A DNA stretch of 64,000 nucleotides from Coenobita brevimanus (taxonomy: Eukaryota; Arthropoda; Malacostraca; Decapoda; Coenobitidae): the NCBI GenBank assembly GCA_032717465.1, contig CM064683.1:40444497-40508496 (forward strand), written 5' to 3'. The notes under the pieces are model-generated. The model saw nothing but the letters and a program-made list of their open reading frames with translations, did not search any database and had not been told where the DNA came from. Positions 11,094 through 21,723 of the stretch are shown one piece after another. The position numbers and the translations under genes were made by a program. Position 1 is the first letter of the stretch. Each line of letters starts with the position of its first letter.

Positions 11094-11178
11094 TAGAACT
11101 GTCTCCCTCGTCTGTATTTCCTGCTTCCTATGATCTCCAGTCTTTCAAACGCAGTGTGTCCAGGCATCTAGAAATAAT
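9733..11178 (+). mobile_element. Jk-1 LINE, 5'-truncated (copy 2)
   Basis: A Jockey-like non-LTR retrotransposon fragment covering reverse transcriptase to the 3' end. It begins inside the pyrimidine minisatellite at DGVPPVVLKNCA, the usual start of the RT domain, and ends near the CAGTGTGTCCAGGCATCTAGAAATAA segment at about 11178. No poly(A) of its own is visible, because the next feature, a run of 27 T, belongs to the minus-strand Jk-2 copy. The two LINEs are therefore tail to tail. Several frameshifts break the coding region. Confidence 0.85.
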
Positions 11179-11180
11179 CG

Positions 11181-13920
11181 TTTTTTTTTTTTTTTTTTTT
11201 TTTTTTTGTAAATAACAGAACGGAGGAAGGAAAAACAAATGAGTAAAAAAAAAAAAATAATCCATACACCAGATTACTGGTGTCCTCTGTTCATAAAATA
11301 TCTGTAACAATTAGACTTGAACAGTTGTGGGTTGAAATTTGGAGGGAAACAACTCTGGGGAAGCGAGTTCCAGAGAGATGCAGTTCCGGGAATGAAAGAA
11401 TTCTGATAGGCAGAAGTTCTGCGATATGGCTGAGTGACATTCCAGTCATGAGCGCTACCAGATGCCCGTGTAGCACGAGGGAAGGCATGGAGAGGTGGCA
11501 CCATGGACGCAACTTCGTCTGAGCATTTGCCAAAAAAATATCTGTAAAATAATGCAAGGGAGGCAACATTCCTTCTTACTTGCAGGGGAGGTAGTTTATA
11601 TGTAATGACAGGGTTGTTAATGATTCTAACAGCTTTGTTCTGAATTTTGTCTAGTTGTCTTAATGCAACCTCTCCACAACCATTCCACAAGGGTGAGCAA
11701 TATTCAAGCTGAGAGCGCACATGACTCTTATAAATTGTAGCTAACTGCTCATCGGCGAAGAAGTTACGGACTCTGTACAATAATCCAAGTTCCTTTGAGG
11801 CGGTTTTAGCAAGTGATCCGACATGAGAGGTCCAGCTGAGGGCACTGTTAAGTGAGACGCCAAGAATTTCAATACTTTTGGAGATGGGAATATTAGTAGC
11901 ACTGAAGGTAATGTACGAATCTGGCAATATCTGTCTATTAGTAAACTGTATATATTTAGTTTTACTAGCATTAAAAGAGACAAGGTTGTTTTGTCCACAT
12001 TCACTTATTGTAGATAGATCTTGATTTATGGAGATGGCTGTACTGAGTTGAGAGGTGGAGATATTAGACTTTGTAAATGGATGTCTGAGTGTGAATGAAC
12101 TATGTAGTGTTGAGTCATTTGCATATGAGAGAATGGGATTGTGGGTGACAGATCAGAGATCATTAATATGAACCAGAAATAGGGTTGGCGCCAGAACTGA
12201 TATCTGCGGCACGCCGGCGTTAATTGAGTGGAAATTGGAATATACATTATCTACTTTTACTCTTATTTTCCTGTCAGTAAGATATGAAGAAATCAAAGGA
12301 ACAAAAAACGTTAGTCCATAGCAAGAGAGTTTGTACAGCAGGGAACGGTGCCATACTCTGTCGAAAGCTTTAGAGATATCAAGAGCTACTGCAAGAGTTT
12401 CTCCAAAAAGATCAATTGATTGATGAATGGTATGAGTTAAGAGATTGAGTATGTCAATGGTGGATCTTTCGTAGCGAAAACCATATTGTCTATCACTAAT
12501 TAAGTTGTTGGATTCAAGATGTTTAACAGTGTGCTTATTAAACAAGTTTCAAATACCTTACCAAGAGAAGATGTGACAGCTATTCGTCTGTAATTGGAGG
12601 GGTCAGACGAACTTCCTTTCTTCGGAACTGGGTGGATATTGGCTTCTTTCCATGAATTTGGGAATAAGGAAGTACGTATGCAGTCTAAATAATTTAGCTA
12701 GGACAGAGGCAAGTTCGGGGGAACACTTTTTCAAAACAATTGGCAGAATTCCATCTTGGCCTGGAGCTTTGTTGGTAGGTAAATTGTCTAGGATGGATTT
12801 TAAGTATCTTCTCTGTATTTTAAGTGGGGCAATTTCGGGAGAATCAAGTTCCAGTACTGGGACATTCTGGCTGGTATCGTCTATGGTAAAGTTTCTGGCA
12901 AAGGTACTGGCAAGGATATCTGCATTCCCACGTGGGTCATTTGTAATGTCGCCATCTGAAGATTTTAGTAGGGGAATGGAAGATGACTTGTTAAAGTTAT
13001 TATTGAAAGAATTAAGAGTTGACCAGAATATTCTATTGCCATTAGGGTTGTTAAGCAGTTTTGATGCTTTGCTTTTGAAGAAAGTTTGATTTAGATAGTT
13101 TTAATACAGCTTTTGCATGATTTATAGCAATTTTAAATTGGGAGAGTGATTCAGATGTTTTTGATTTTAAGTAAAGTTATATGCTAATGACTTTTGGGCT
13201 GTTGCTCTGGCACAGTTGCCATCAAACCATTTTGGAGAGTTCGATCTTTTAGTGAACTGTTGACTTGGTATGAATAAATCCATACCAGCTAGTATTAAGT
13301 CGCAAATGTGGGACTGGGTAGAATTGGGATCACTAGAGAAGAAAGACTGCCATGGAACATCAGCAAGATAATTTCTAAATCCATCCCAGTCTGCCCTATC
13401 AAAGTGCCATCGGGTCACCCTGACAGGTTCAGAATGGGGAGGTGTGGGAGGGTTAACTAATGAGGCTTTGATGAGATTGTGGTCAGAGGATCCAAGTGGT
13501 GACAGTACCTCTATCCTGTATTGATCTGGATTATTTGTCAAGAATAAATCCAAGAGATGGGCATTATGGTCAGGATTATCAGGTATTCTGGTTGGTTGCT
13601 TTACCAACTGGGTGAGATTAAACGATTCTGCAAACAGCTCGCACTCTAGACCAGCGTCGTCAGTCTGGGCAGAATGCAATAACCATTCAACATTGTGTAT
13701 GTTAAAATCACCCAAAATGGTAATTTCGGTGCCAAAGGCAAGGTCAAGGTTACTCAACTGAGTGGATATGGAATCAAATACACTGGGTTCCGAAGAATCA
13801 TTGGGGGAACGATAAACTACACAAATATATTTGGTAATGTGTTGGATCTCTTGTATTTTGCTTTTCTCTTGGAAGGAACAATTATTGAGTGCTCGTGGCC
13901 TTTGGTTCCTTCTTCCCCGC
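11181..13920 (-). mobile_element. Jk-2 LINE, 5'-truncated (copy A)
   Basis: A Jockey-like non-LTR retrotransposon on the minus strand, from the endonuclease domain to a poly(A) tail seen as 27 T at 11181-11207. The 3' UTR is about 65 bp (11208-11273). It is closely similar along its length to 32282-34325. The 5' end stops near 13920, next to a run of A and then the pyrimidine minisatellite, so the N-terminal part of the endonuclease and any ORF1 are missing. Frameshifts, a nonsense codon and a mutated catalytic residue make it dead. Confidence 0.88.
11274..12653 (-). pseudogene. Jk-2 copy A reverse transcriptase, inactivated
   Basis: RT motifs read KAFDRVWHRSLL (motif A), then SINAGVPQ-SVLAPTLFLVHINDL. 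Three defects are visible against copy B. The PQG glycine is replaced by isoleucine. A TGA stop follows INDL at 12153. The catalytic YADD reads YAND because one base near 12123 differs. The C-terminal 217 codons (11274-11927) are open and end in YFMNRGHQ; they carry LSWTSHVGSL, IYKSHVRSQLEYCSPLW and KIQNKAVRI. Further frame breaks lie near 12000 and 12545. The C-terminal tail past FYRYFFGKC is intact here, unlike copy B. Confidence 0.85.
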
Positions 13921-13922
13921 AT
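13167..13922 (-). pseudogene. Jk-2 copy A APE-type endonuclease, C-terminal part
   Basis: About 250 codons. Recognisable APE-like (exonuclease-endonuclease-phosphatase) motifs are YRSPN, ITILGDFNIHNVEWL with the metal-binding D and N, and SPLGSSDHNLI with the catalytic SDH. The LVKQPTRI segment between them is typical of LINE endonucleases. After SDH comes the linker toward the RT (RVTRWHFDRADW, SPKWFDGNC). The first 30 or so residues do not resemble the family, and the N-terminal motifs are missing, in keeping with 5' truncation. The enzyme nicks target DNA for target-primed reverse transcription. The frame is lost near 13165 before the RT. Confidence 0.82.
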
Positions 13923-13935
13923 AAAAAAAAAAAAA

Positions 13936-14160
13936 ATCCTTCATCTCTCATCCCCTCTTATCTTCCCTTATTCCTAACCCCTTTACACTTTCCCTCACCC
14001 TGTACTCCTTCATATTTACAGATATTTTTCTTCCCTCCCTATCATACTCATCTATGTCATTCCTCACCTCGCCCCCCTCACCTCTCCTCCTAGGCTTCCA
14101 TCTCTCCACTTTCTTCCCACTCATCCGTACCCCCATCCTTTTCCAAACACCCCTGGCTTC
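13936..14160 (+). repeat. Pyrimidine-rich minisatellite, right part
   Basis: The CCTTCATCTCTCATCCCCTC style of the 8575-9730 array resumes here directly after the 5' end of Jk-2 copy A and fades by about 14160. Only A-rich sequence (13921-13935) separates them. Confidence 0.7.
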
Positions 14161-14189
14161 CCACGCGGGTCCTCTAAATATTTACTTCT

Positions 14190-14620
14190 CTCGGGACGGA
14201 GTCCGACGAGGTATTGTTTTTGGACCAGTTTGTTTATTTCTTTGTTTGTTAGCAACATTACGGAAAAATGGCTGAATGAAATTGCACGAATCTTTCAGGA
14301 TATGTGGGCACTGGTCCCAAAAGGAAGTAATTAAATTTTGGAGGTAATCGAGTGACTATGAAAGGTCAAAATCAAGGTAAAGGATTATCAGAGAGCTATA
14401 ACTAGAACCCGGTCTAAGATAGAGGTATTTACTATTATCATCATACAGGAACTCCCATGGGCTGTCACTTCGAACCAAGACCTTTGACCTTGATTGACCA
14501 TGAAAGATCAAACTCAAAGTCACGGATATTCAGGGGGCTATAACTCGAAACTGGTTGCAGATAGATGTTTACTATTTTAAACATAGGACATCCGGATTCA
14601 TTATTTAACAGCAATAATAT
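14190..14620 (+). repeat. Diverged tandem repeat of about 140 bp
   Basis: Units at about 14350-14480 and 14495-14615 share a GACTATGAAAGGTCAAA-like start, then GGCTATAACT-GAA, then AGATAGA and TTTACTATT. The leading 14215-14350 part (TTTGTTTGTTAGCAACATTACGG, then GGCTGAATGAAATTGCACGAA) resembles a class of noncoding repeat often seen in invertebrates. No coding capacity. Confidence 0.6.
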
Positions 14621-16295
14621 AACTTCTGTCGGGAGAAGGTTTGTTGTGCCTGGCACCACTTGTCACTTTTGCTTCTTGTTGTTGAATATGAGCAGTGTTT
14701 GAAGGACGGGACAGTGTGTAGTCTCACTCGCAGAACAGTATTCTCATCGACCAAGATCACATCCTAACATTCTCCTTGTTGGTCTGCTTCTGTAAAAGGT
14801 ATATTAAAATAATATTAATGCAATCGATGTTAAAATAAATATAAAAATCGTACACAAGAACACTGCGGTATAATAAGTTAAAATAAGTCAAGGGAAGATA
14901 TGCTAGAAAACCTCCTACATGATGAGAACATGGACCTAAAACAATTTGTCTTCTCTCTCGTCACCCTCTCCCCAACCCTCAAGCTCGCTCAAAAGTTCTA
15001 CGCGAGGGAAGGGGAGGAGCGGAAGCACTAACATGGCTGAAAACATTACTAATTAAGCATAACCACTCACGGTTGCATTACATTTGTTACAGTGTGGCAG
15101 TGTGAAACAGTGAAAATCAAGTCAATACTCAGAGTCGGTAACATAAAAAATTTACCAGCACATTAGCCTATAGTCCTTTAACCTTAACTTGGCCCAAACT
15201 TTGCTCCATTTGATTTATGTACAGTACCACGTGGCATAGTTACAGGAAAAACAATGTTACGGCTCTATATAATTTTCATAACACTTCCTCGTGACTAACA
15301 TTATATTTCCGTGTTAGTCTGTGGTTGCCACTTAATATTCTATATGGATATTATAATTTTTTTGTCAAATTAAAGTGAAAAGAGTTTACTCCTGATACAT
15401 CCATTTTTTTTATAAGTCTTTTAGGCCATGTTTGTCCCACTCAGAGCAACGCAAATATTGTTCTTCAGACTCAGTCCATTCAAGTCCACTTTTTCTATGA
15501 ATGCCATCAGTCAGGTATGCATTTTCTATCTATCTTTCTTTCTCCCCCCCTTTTTTTTTTGGCAACCTCCAGACAATTTAATTATTAGTGAAGGGAGTAA
15601 TGGAAGTTACATTCAACCTCTCAAGGTCGAAACTGTAATCCAAAGTAAATATAATCATGAAAGTAACATATTAGATATAAATATAACATAAAAGTGAAGG
15701 GATCCAGTCTAATTCAGTCCATACAGGTCGTCTAATGTCCATTCAATCCTTAACTTTTCTCTCAACTTGCGTTAGAAATCATACACTTACGTCTTCGAGC
15801 TAAGGGAATAGTAATACGGTAAGTAAATTAACTGTGTTGTGTCAGTGTTTCCCTCGTGCGTCAGTGGAGGTATCTGGAGTACTGGAGGGCAGAATTTCAC
15901 ACATGTTGCCACTCGCCTTAAAAATCACACAAAATGCAGTTACTTCCAGCAACAATACTGTAATATACAAACAGAAGTGCTTTTTCTCCTACTGCATGGG
16001 GAATGTTGGAAGTGCTGGTGGTCAGTGTCACATTTCTTGTAACTGGCATTACTGTAAAATAATAATGGTAATATTGATAATAATATTAATGATAATAATA
16101 ATAAGTGGTAGGTGGGAGCGTTCACCATCCACTCACTCGATATAGTGCTGCTTTCGGTGTCTGCTCTTTCCTCTCCTCTTTCCTTCCTCTTCTTTCTTTC
16201 CCTCATTCTTTCCTCCTTCTTCTGCCTACGGGTGACTTTACACCCCCTCTTCTGTCTTTGTTTCCTTCTTTCCTTCCTCTTCTTTCTGTCTATAG
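14621..16295. other. Unassigned noncoding stretch
   Basis: I see no gene or element. Only short low-complexity runs occur: C/T at 15541-15560, and AAT triplets at 16050-16105 before the pyrimidine-rich lead into repeat family B. Confidence 0.5.
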
Positions 16296-16525
16296 GTGAC
16301 TTTACACTGAGTGACAAGTCAAATGGTTTCCTCTACACCAGGAAACCATTTACTACGCTGGGTGGCAACCATATAATCAAATTATGGTGTCTGGTGGAAT
16401 ATTGGGTAATTAAGGTGCTACAAGCCTGTGTAGGTTTATGTCCACGGGTTGGTTGGGGTTTATTATTCAAGTAATGCCACTCAGGGGTGAGTGAGGCTGG
16501 TCACTCTCATCTTAAATGTCAGGAT
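16296..16525 (+). repeat. Dispersed repeat family B, copy 2
   Basis: Begins GGTGACTTTACACTGAGTG. It carries GGAAACCATTTACTACGCTGG and ends with ATGCCACTCAGGGGTGAG and AGGCTGGTCAC. The 28311-28545 copy is its best partner; 3295-3445 is a shorter relative. Noncoding. Confidence 0.7.
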
Positions 16526-16599
16526 CAACTTGCTTAGCCTGGGATTCCTGCGCTCCTCATGGGGCTACATAGGATCTGATGATGGATGAATGGATGGAA

Positions 16600-16815
16600 T
16601 AATAGTAATAATAAGAGTACAGTGGTGGTGATAGTAGTAGTAGTAGTAGTTGTTGTTGTTGTTGTTGTTGTTGGCGGTGGTGGTGGTGGTGGTGTTGACT
16701 TCACAATAATAATAATAATAATAATAGTAATAATAATAATAATAATAATTATAGCAATAATATTAATAATGATTATGATGATGAAGATGAGCTGGAGGAG
16801 GAGGAGGATAGTGTA
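16600..16815. repeat. Compound trinucleotide microsatellite
   Basis: In order: AAT/ATA, GTA/GTT/GGT and AAT triplets with a GAGGAG end. Long frames here (poly-V, poly-I, poly-T) are artefacts of composition. Confidence 0.9.
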
Positions 16816-17048
16816 CCTGTATCTCACATTTCTTACAAATTTCCCCACGAGTCGCTTAAAACACACACACAAAAAAAGACCGGCTTGTGTGTTGGTTTCA
16901 GAGCTGCGAACAGTTCAAGTGGAAGAACGTATGTACCCACAAAGGATGTTTTTATGAACCACTTTAATGCGATGACATAACATTTTTTTCTGGCTGACTC
17001 CAGACGACAGCATTTATCTTGGCAAGTTTTTCCCCTAGTGAAAAGGGG

Positions 17049-17086
17049 AAGTAACTACAAAGTCATAAAGACTTTGTAGTTACTTG
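17049..17086. other. 16-bp inverted repeat at the edge of the 3' LTR
   Basis: AAGTAACTACAAAGTC is followed by five bases and its exact reverse complement. The right half belongs to the LTR, which starts at about 17062. The left 13 bases lie outside it and are absent from the equivalent place next to the other LTR, where a primer-binding site sits instead. Confidence 0.8.
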
Positions 17087-17593
17087 TAGAGAAGTATATT
17101 TTAGACTTGTGGTCGAGCGGCTTTTATATCTTGTAGTAGTTTCCCCACCAGATGTCATGTAGTGACGGGAGAGGTAAAGAATAGTATGGGACTATTTTTA
17201 TTTGTCTTGGAAATATTAAACAGGTATAATAGTATAAGTCCTGGGTAGCTACCTCCCTGTCTCGCTATCTCTCTCTCTGTTCTAAGGCTAATCTCCGTCT
17301 CGACCTCTCTCTAGGGTCGCTTGTCTCCTTCTAAACTCTCTTTCCTAACATCTCGTGTAGTAGGGTGTGTGTGTCACGTATGTTCCTCATGGCAACAGAA
17401 CTTTCTCACGAGAGGACTGCTGACAGCTAACTGCATCATCTCCTTACTGGCCGCTGTCGTCAGCTTTCCTCCGTGTAAGCGTTTAGCGCTGCTCGCTTCT
17501 CGCAAACACAACACCTTCTCATCATTTGACTTCCTGCTTCTATCTGTCTCTCTATCTATCTATTTATTTATCTATCTATTATGTAGTCCTATA
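17062..17593 (-). repeat. 3' LTR of Gypsy element
   Basis: 532 bp, same sequence as the 5' LTR. Upstream in element sense is a CGGCCGAGCAAA stretch rather than a classic long polypurine tract. Downstream is the extra 13-base half of the inverted repeat described at 17049-17086. Confidence 0.92.
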
Positions 17594-17989
17594 TTTGCTC
17601 GGCCGCGAAAAATGGCGTACCATCGACATTTAATAGTTATAATATATTAATACATACTACATACACATTATAATGAACTTATAAGCTAATTAAGTGAAAT
17701 ACATAATATTGTAAAGTAACATAATTGTATGAATATTGTATACATATATTATTCATAGTAAATAGTGATTATTCAGTAATATTACATTTTAAATAAGTTG
17801 AATACATATTGGAATAAATGCATTAAAGTAAATTATTTAACTGTAATACAGTATGTACTTGGGTTATTATAGTGAATTGCATACATGCAAGAATAAAAAT
17901 AGTTTAAAATTAAGATTATTGTAAGAGTTATTAATATTTCATTCAAAGATAATGGTACTGGTTTGTCATATATGGGTCATTCTTCTTTG

Positions 17990-18029
<40 letters not shown>

Positions 18030-18096
18030 TTTTTATTTTATTTATTTTTTTTTTATATATATATATAATTAATACTATATACAAAATATATACACT
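17594..18096 (-). other. Gypsy 3' noncoding region, AT-rich
   Basis: About 500 bp of AT-rich sequence between env and the 3' LTR, with a TTA microsatellite at 17994-18028. Parts such as the TTCATAGTAAAT and TAGTAATATTACATTT segments recur at about 44100-44170 in the gene-less relative. No classic polypurine tract is evident. Confidence 0.65.
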
Positions 18097-19827
18097 TCAT
18101 TCAGGGTGGTTAACTGTGATGTTAACTCTCCCCCCACTAAACAATGACTCCAAATTAGCAATTCTTGCATGCATTCTGTGCATGGCCAACAGCAATACTG
18201 CAACCACAATGCAGATAATTATAAAGACAGAAGGTGCTTGGCTATACACATAATATGGGTTGAACATACTCAAACTCAAATCTTCCCAGGGCTTCATAGT
18301 TTCATTGATCAGCTGCATAGTTTCAAACTTAGGTGAAGTCAGCTTAATACTTGTGCTCATGTTTAAGTCCATATCAGGCAGTGGGTGGAAATGTTTGTGT
18401 GTATGGTTGATAATGGCGTAGTGATTGATGGTGGAAAAAGTAGACATGGATGGTGTAAATACCGCACAGTAGTCTGGTGCTATGTATAATCCTGAGGCTG
18501 ATGTATGAGATGGTGGTATATCTGGACAGACTATGTAAACTGATGTGTTATGAGGGAAATAAAAAAACTGCGAGTGTCCAATGCGTTGATGGTGTACAAG
18601 TTTATCTGGAGCAAAAGTGAAGTTGCAATGATGATGAATATTGTTATTGCTGATGATAGCCATTTCACAAGGGACCGTATCAGTAGGCTGAAACGTGAAA
18701 ATGTACGCAGGACAAAGATGAACAGCATGTAAGGATGTGCGGCACTTTCGCTCAATCGTTGACTCACTTGCGAAAGTGACAGTGTCTCGTCTCTTGGAGA
18801 CCATGATGAGTTCGGTGTCTGTGTTGATGTTGATGATGACTAAAGTGTTGTTGTTTCTATAGGGGAAGGGGTGTATTTGGTATACTGTGAACAGGTCTTC
18901 CGTGATGAATGGTACATGAACTATCACTGATGTTGGTGTTAGTGTTGCTTCCAAGTACGGGTAATATTGCATAAATTCCCTACTGCGGAACAATGGCTTC
19001 AATTTATGTTTATGTATGCCTTGACTAACTATCTGACGTAGCTCATGAACTGGGAGTAAGTCATTTGTGATCTTGCCATCACCAGCATTCGAAATTCCTT
19101 GCATAAGTGCCCGGAAATGATCTCTAGTGTTCTCTAATTGTAGTAGAATCGTGTCAATATGTTCTGTGATGATGGAGAAGTGCTGGAAAAGGGTAACGTT
19201 ACCCTCCAAGTCATTTATTTTATCTATACTCTCGAGAGCTACGTTTCCTGCTTGTTTCAGATTTTTCACAATTGTTTTCATTGCTGAGTTCTGTCCTGTG
19301 ATGAATTTATCTTGGTATGTTAGTACCTGAGCTATCTTATTAAATTTTTTGTTTATTTCTTTAAGGTCATCCTCTGTAGCCAATCCAAAGATGTTCCCAA
19401 GAATTGCGCCGCCCAGATCGAACAAACCGCGCTTTTGGCGAGTACGTGTGATATTGTTCCTGTCGCTCAGCACCTCTGTTCCATAAGATGGGAGATCTTG
19501 GATCATGACGAGCATAGTTGACTTCGCCTGTTCTAGTTTCCATTTCGCTAACTTCACCATTTCATCCACTTCCTTGGTGATATGTGATTGTGAAACATAA
19601 TTCCCTATCTTGAAGTCCAGAGTTCGCATCGGCGTCGCAAGTCTTTCTATATAAGTAGGTAAGTCATACAAGTAATCTAGACTTATTTCAGTACTCATGA
19701 CATCCTTGACGATTGTAGTCGTGGCCGTTGGAGCTATGAGGCATCCTTGTCGTACTATATGCTTGGGGTCTAGGTGCGCATATACTCTTACTATGTATAG
19801 GAGAATCCATAGCATAAGTCCCTTCAT
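18097..19827 (-). CDS. env: Envelope glycoprotein, baculovirus F-like, intact ORF
   Basis: 576 codons, uninterrupted, starting at an ATG 92 bp after the integrase stop. The N-terminus looks like a signal peptide (hydrophobic residues 4-17). A furin-type site RQKR ends at residue 133 and is followed directly by GLFDLGGAILGNIFG, a fusion-peptide-like segment typical of F-type proteins. A single membrane segment lies at about residues 531-548, followed by a cytoplasmic tail of about 28 residues. Several N-glycosylation sequons are present. By family, such proteins mediate membrane fusion and entry; in insect errantiviruses env is made from a spliced RNA. A homopolymer A run separates it from pol. 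Function in this animal is inferred. Confidence 0.9.
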   Translation of the reverse strand: MKGLMLWILLYIVRVYAHLDPKHIVRQGCLIAPTATTTIVKDVMSTEISLDYLYDLPTYIERLATPMRTLDFKIGNYVSQSHITKEVDEMVKLAKWKLEQAKSTMLVMIQDLPSYGTEVLSDRNNITRTRQKRGLFDLGGAILGNIFGLATEDDLKEINKKFNKIAQVLTYQDKFITGQNSAMKTIVKNLKQAGNVALESIDKINDLEGNVTLFQHFSIITEHIDTILLQLENTRDHFRALMQGISNAGDGKITNDLLPVHELRQIVSQGIHKHKLKPLFRSREFMQYYPYLEATLTPTSVIVHVPFITEDLFTVYQIHPFPYRNNNTLVIININTDTELIMVSKRRDTVTFASESTIERKCRTSLHAVHLCPAYIFTFQPTDTVPCEMAIISNNNIHHHCNFTFAPDKLVHHQRIGHSQFFYFPHNTSVYIVCPDIPPSHTSASGLYIAPDYCAVFTPSMSTFSTINHYAIINHTHKHFHPLPDMDLNMSTSIKLTSPKFETMQLINETMKPWEDLSLSMFNPYYVYSQAPSVFIIICIVVAVLLLAMHRMHARIANLESLFSGGRVNITVNHPE

Positions 19828-19919
19828 CGTAACCTACCGAAAAAAAAAAAAAATCTATTAATTTCCTATAAAGCTGTGGTTGATGATAGTGATGATGTGC
19901 GTTACGGTTGGCTGTTATT

Positions 19920-21620
19920 TCATTTATAGAAGGAGTTTAAATCGATATTTAATTCTCGTAAATGATGTACTGTAGATTTCATTGGAATAGTTGCACCTAT
20001 GTTCGATTGTTTGGTATATGACCTTAATTTCTTTTTGTAATCATTGTTGTGTTCTTGCTTGGTTTCTTGAGGTACGTTCACCTGTTCGGTTGTATCCGAG
20101 GCTGAATAATTATGTGATAATTCCCTTGAAACTCGTTTTAAATGGTCAATATGAACTTGTTTTTCCTCGCCACTTGAAAGTGACTTAATTAAAACTTTGT
20201 TTGCCTTTATGTTAATTACTCTGTATGGGCCCTCAAATTTAGGGGATAATTTATTGTCTCTCGTATGAATGACACCGTAAACAATGTCTCCTAAGCTGAT
20301 AGGTGAATCTTTTGCCTTTTTGTTAAATGCCTCCGTCATTTCTTCCTTGGCCATCGTTAATTGTTTTTGCACTCTTTTGTGTATGTCCTGGAATTCACGT
20401 AAACGGAGTTTAGAGTAATCATCGTAATTGTATATAGGCATGCTGTCACCTTCTAGGAGCTCATATGGTAATTTTTTATCTGTGCCATATATAATGAAAT
20501 GTGGTGTGTCACCAATGGATTTATTTATAGACCCATTAATGGAGGCCTCTACTCTGGGAATCCAATCATCCCAGCTTGCATAATTTTCACTGAGAATGTG
20601 TCGTAGCACATCTAATACCTTTTTATTTTGTCTCTCTACCAACCCATTCGATGCTGGGTGATAGGCCAAAACGTTAACCTTTTTAATGTTGTATTGTTTA
20701 CATATTTCTTGTAAGATCTCAGAATTAAATTCTCCTCCATTATCACTTATTAATACCTTTGGGGTAGTAAAGCGACATATTACATTATCTGTTATTGCCT
20801 TTGCTACTGTCTCTGCTGTCTTATCTTTAATTGGAGCTAAAATGACATAACGGGAAAAATGATCCGTTGCTACGAATAAGTATAGGTTATTATTGTATGA
20901 TAATGGCATCTTGAGTAAATCAACAGCGACAACGTCCCATGGTTGATGTGGTACTGGGTAATTACCCATCGGTGCAGGTGTGATTGGGTATCCTTTGTGT
21001 TTCGCACATGATTCGCATCTGTCTATATGATTGTGTATATCTCTTCGTAATGAAGGCCAGTAATATAATAGCTGGGCTTGGTTGAATGTCTTATCCTTTC
21101 CAGGGTGTCCTGCATGTGGGCTGTCGTGTATCATTCGTAATACTTGGGGTATCATGTCATTAGGTACTACCAACTGGTTAGTATTTCTTTGGCGTTTTGG
21201 TTGTTTAGAGTTAATTTTGTATAATGTATTATTGACCATTGTGAATTGTTCAAGTGGGACATGCAGTTTGGGTAATTGTATGTCATCTCCACTTTCTAAC
21301 TTGTATATTACTTTTGACCATACTGGGTCAAGTCTTTGTGCCTTTGCGATATCCTCGTGGTTTGGGATATTTCCTTTGAGATCTAACGCCGCGACCTGAA
21401 TTGTGTTCGGGTTCCTAGATAATGCGTCAGCTACTATATTCATTTTACCTTGTATATAATGTATTTGTACATTGTAGTTTTCAACTGTACATTTCCATCT
21501 TGCTCTCCTCCCAGAAAGGAGTTTTTCTTTAAACATACCCACCAGTGGTTTATGGTCGGTGAATAAGTGGATTTCGTAACCATATACCAAATCTCGAAAC
21601 TTTTGTAATGCAAAAATCAC
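19920..21620 (-). CDS. RNase H C-terminal part and integrase
   Basis: 566 codons open to a stop at 19920. Residues about 1-70 are the end of RNase H (FTDHKPL, then IVADALSR). The integrase follows. Its zinc domain has H165, H169, C202 and C205. The catalytic core has D234 (VAVDLL), D293 (ISDNGGEF) and E329 (NGLVERQN), a DD35E spacing. At the C-terminus is a GPY-type module (KLSPKFEGPYRVI). It would insert the element DNA into the host genome. Every catalytic residue I looked for is present, and no stop interrupts the integrase. The true protein is the end of the Pol polyprotein, so the stated start is only the edge of the open frame. Confidence 0.92.
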   Translation of the reverse strand: MIFALQKFRDLVYGYEIHLFTDHKPLVGMFKEKLLSGRRARWKCTVENYNVQIHYIQGKMNIVADALSRNPNTIQVAALDLKGNIPNHEDIAKAQRLDPVWSKVIYKLESGDDIQLPKLHVPLEQFTMVNNTLYKINSKQPKRQRNTNQLVVPNDMIPQVLRMIHDSPHAGHPGKDKTFNQAQLLYYWPSLRRDIHNHIDRCESCAKHKGYPITPAPMGNYPVPHQPWDVVAVDLLKMPLSYNNNLYLFVATDHFSRYVILAPIKDKTAETVAKAITDNVICRFTTPKVLISDNGGEFNSEILQEICKQYNIKKVNVLAYHPASNGLVERQNKKVLDVLRHILSENYASWDDWIPRVEASINGSINKSIGDTPHFIIYGTDKKLPYELLEGDSMPIYNYDDYSKLRLREFQDIHKRVQKQLTMAKEEMTEAFNKKAKDSPISLGDIVYGVIHTRDNKLSPKFEGPYRVINIKANKVLIKSLSSGEEKQVHIDHLKRVSRELSHNYSASDTTEQVNVPQETKQEHNNDYKKKLRSYTKQSNIGATIPMKSTVHHLRELNIDLNSFYK

Positions 21621-21723
21621 TGCAAGTGCCTCTAAGTCTGTAGTGCTATAATTTTCTCCGCACCTCTTGTTTGTCTGCTGGCAAATGCAATTGGTTGATT
21701 CTTTCCTCTTTTATCTTCCTGCA

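Noticed and set aside
13695..14275. Plus-strand frames across the 5' end of Jk-2 and the minisatellite
   Set aside because: They are antisense shadows of the endonuclease and low-complexity sequence.
17058..17061. Target-site duplication of the Gypsy element
   Set aside because: The flanks (CAAA on the left, AACG on the right) do not match at any plausible 4-6 bp offset, so none is claimed.
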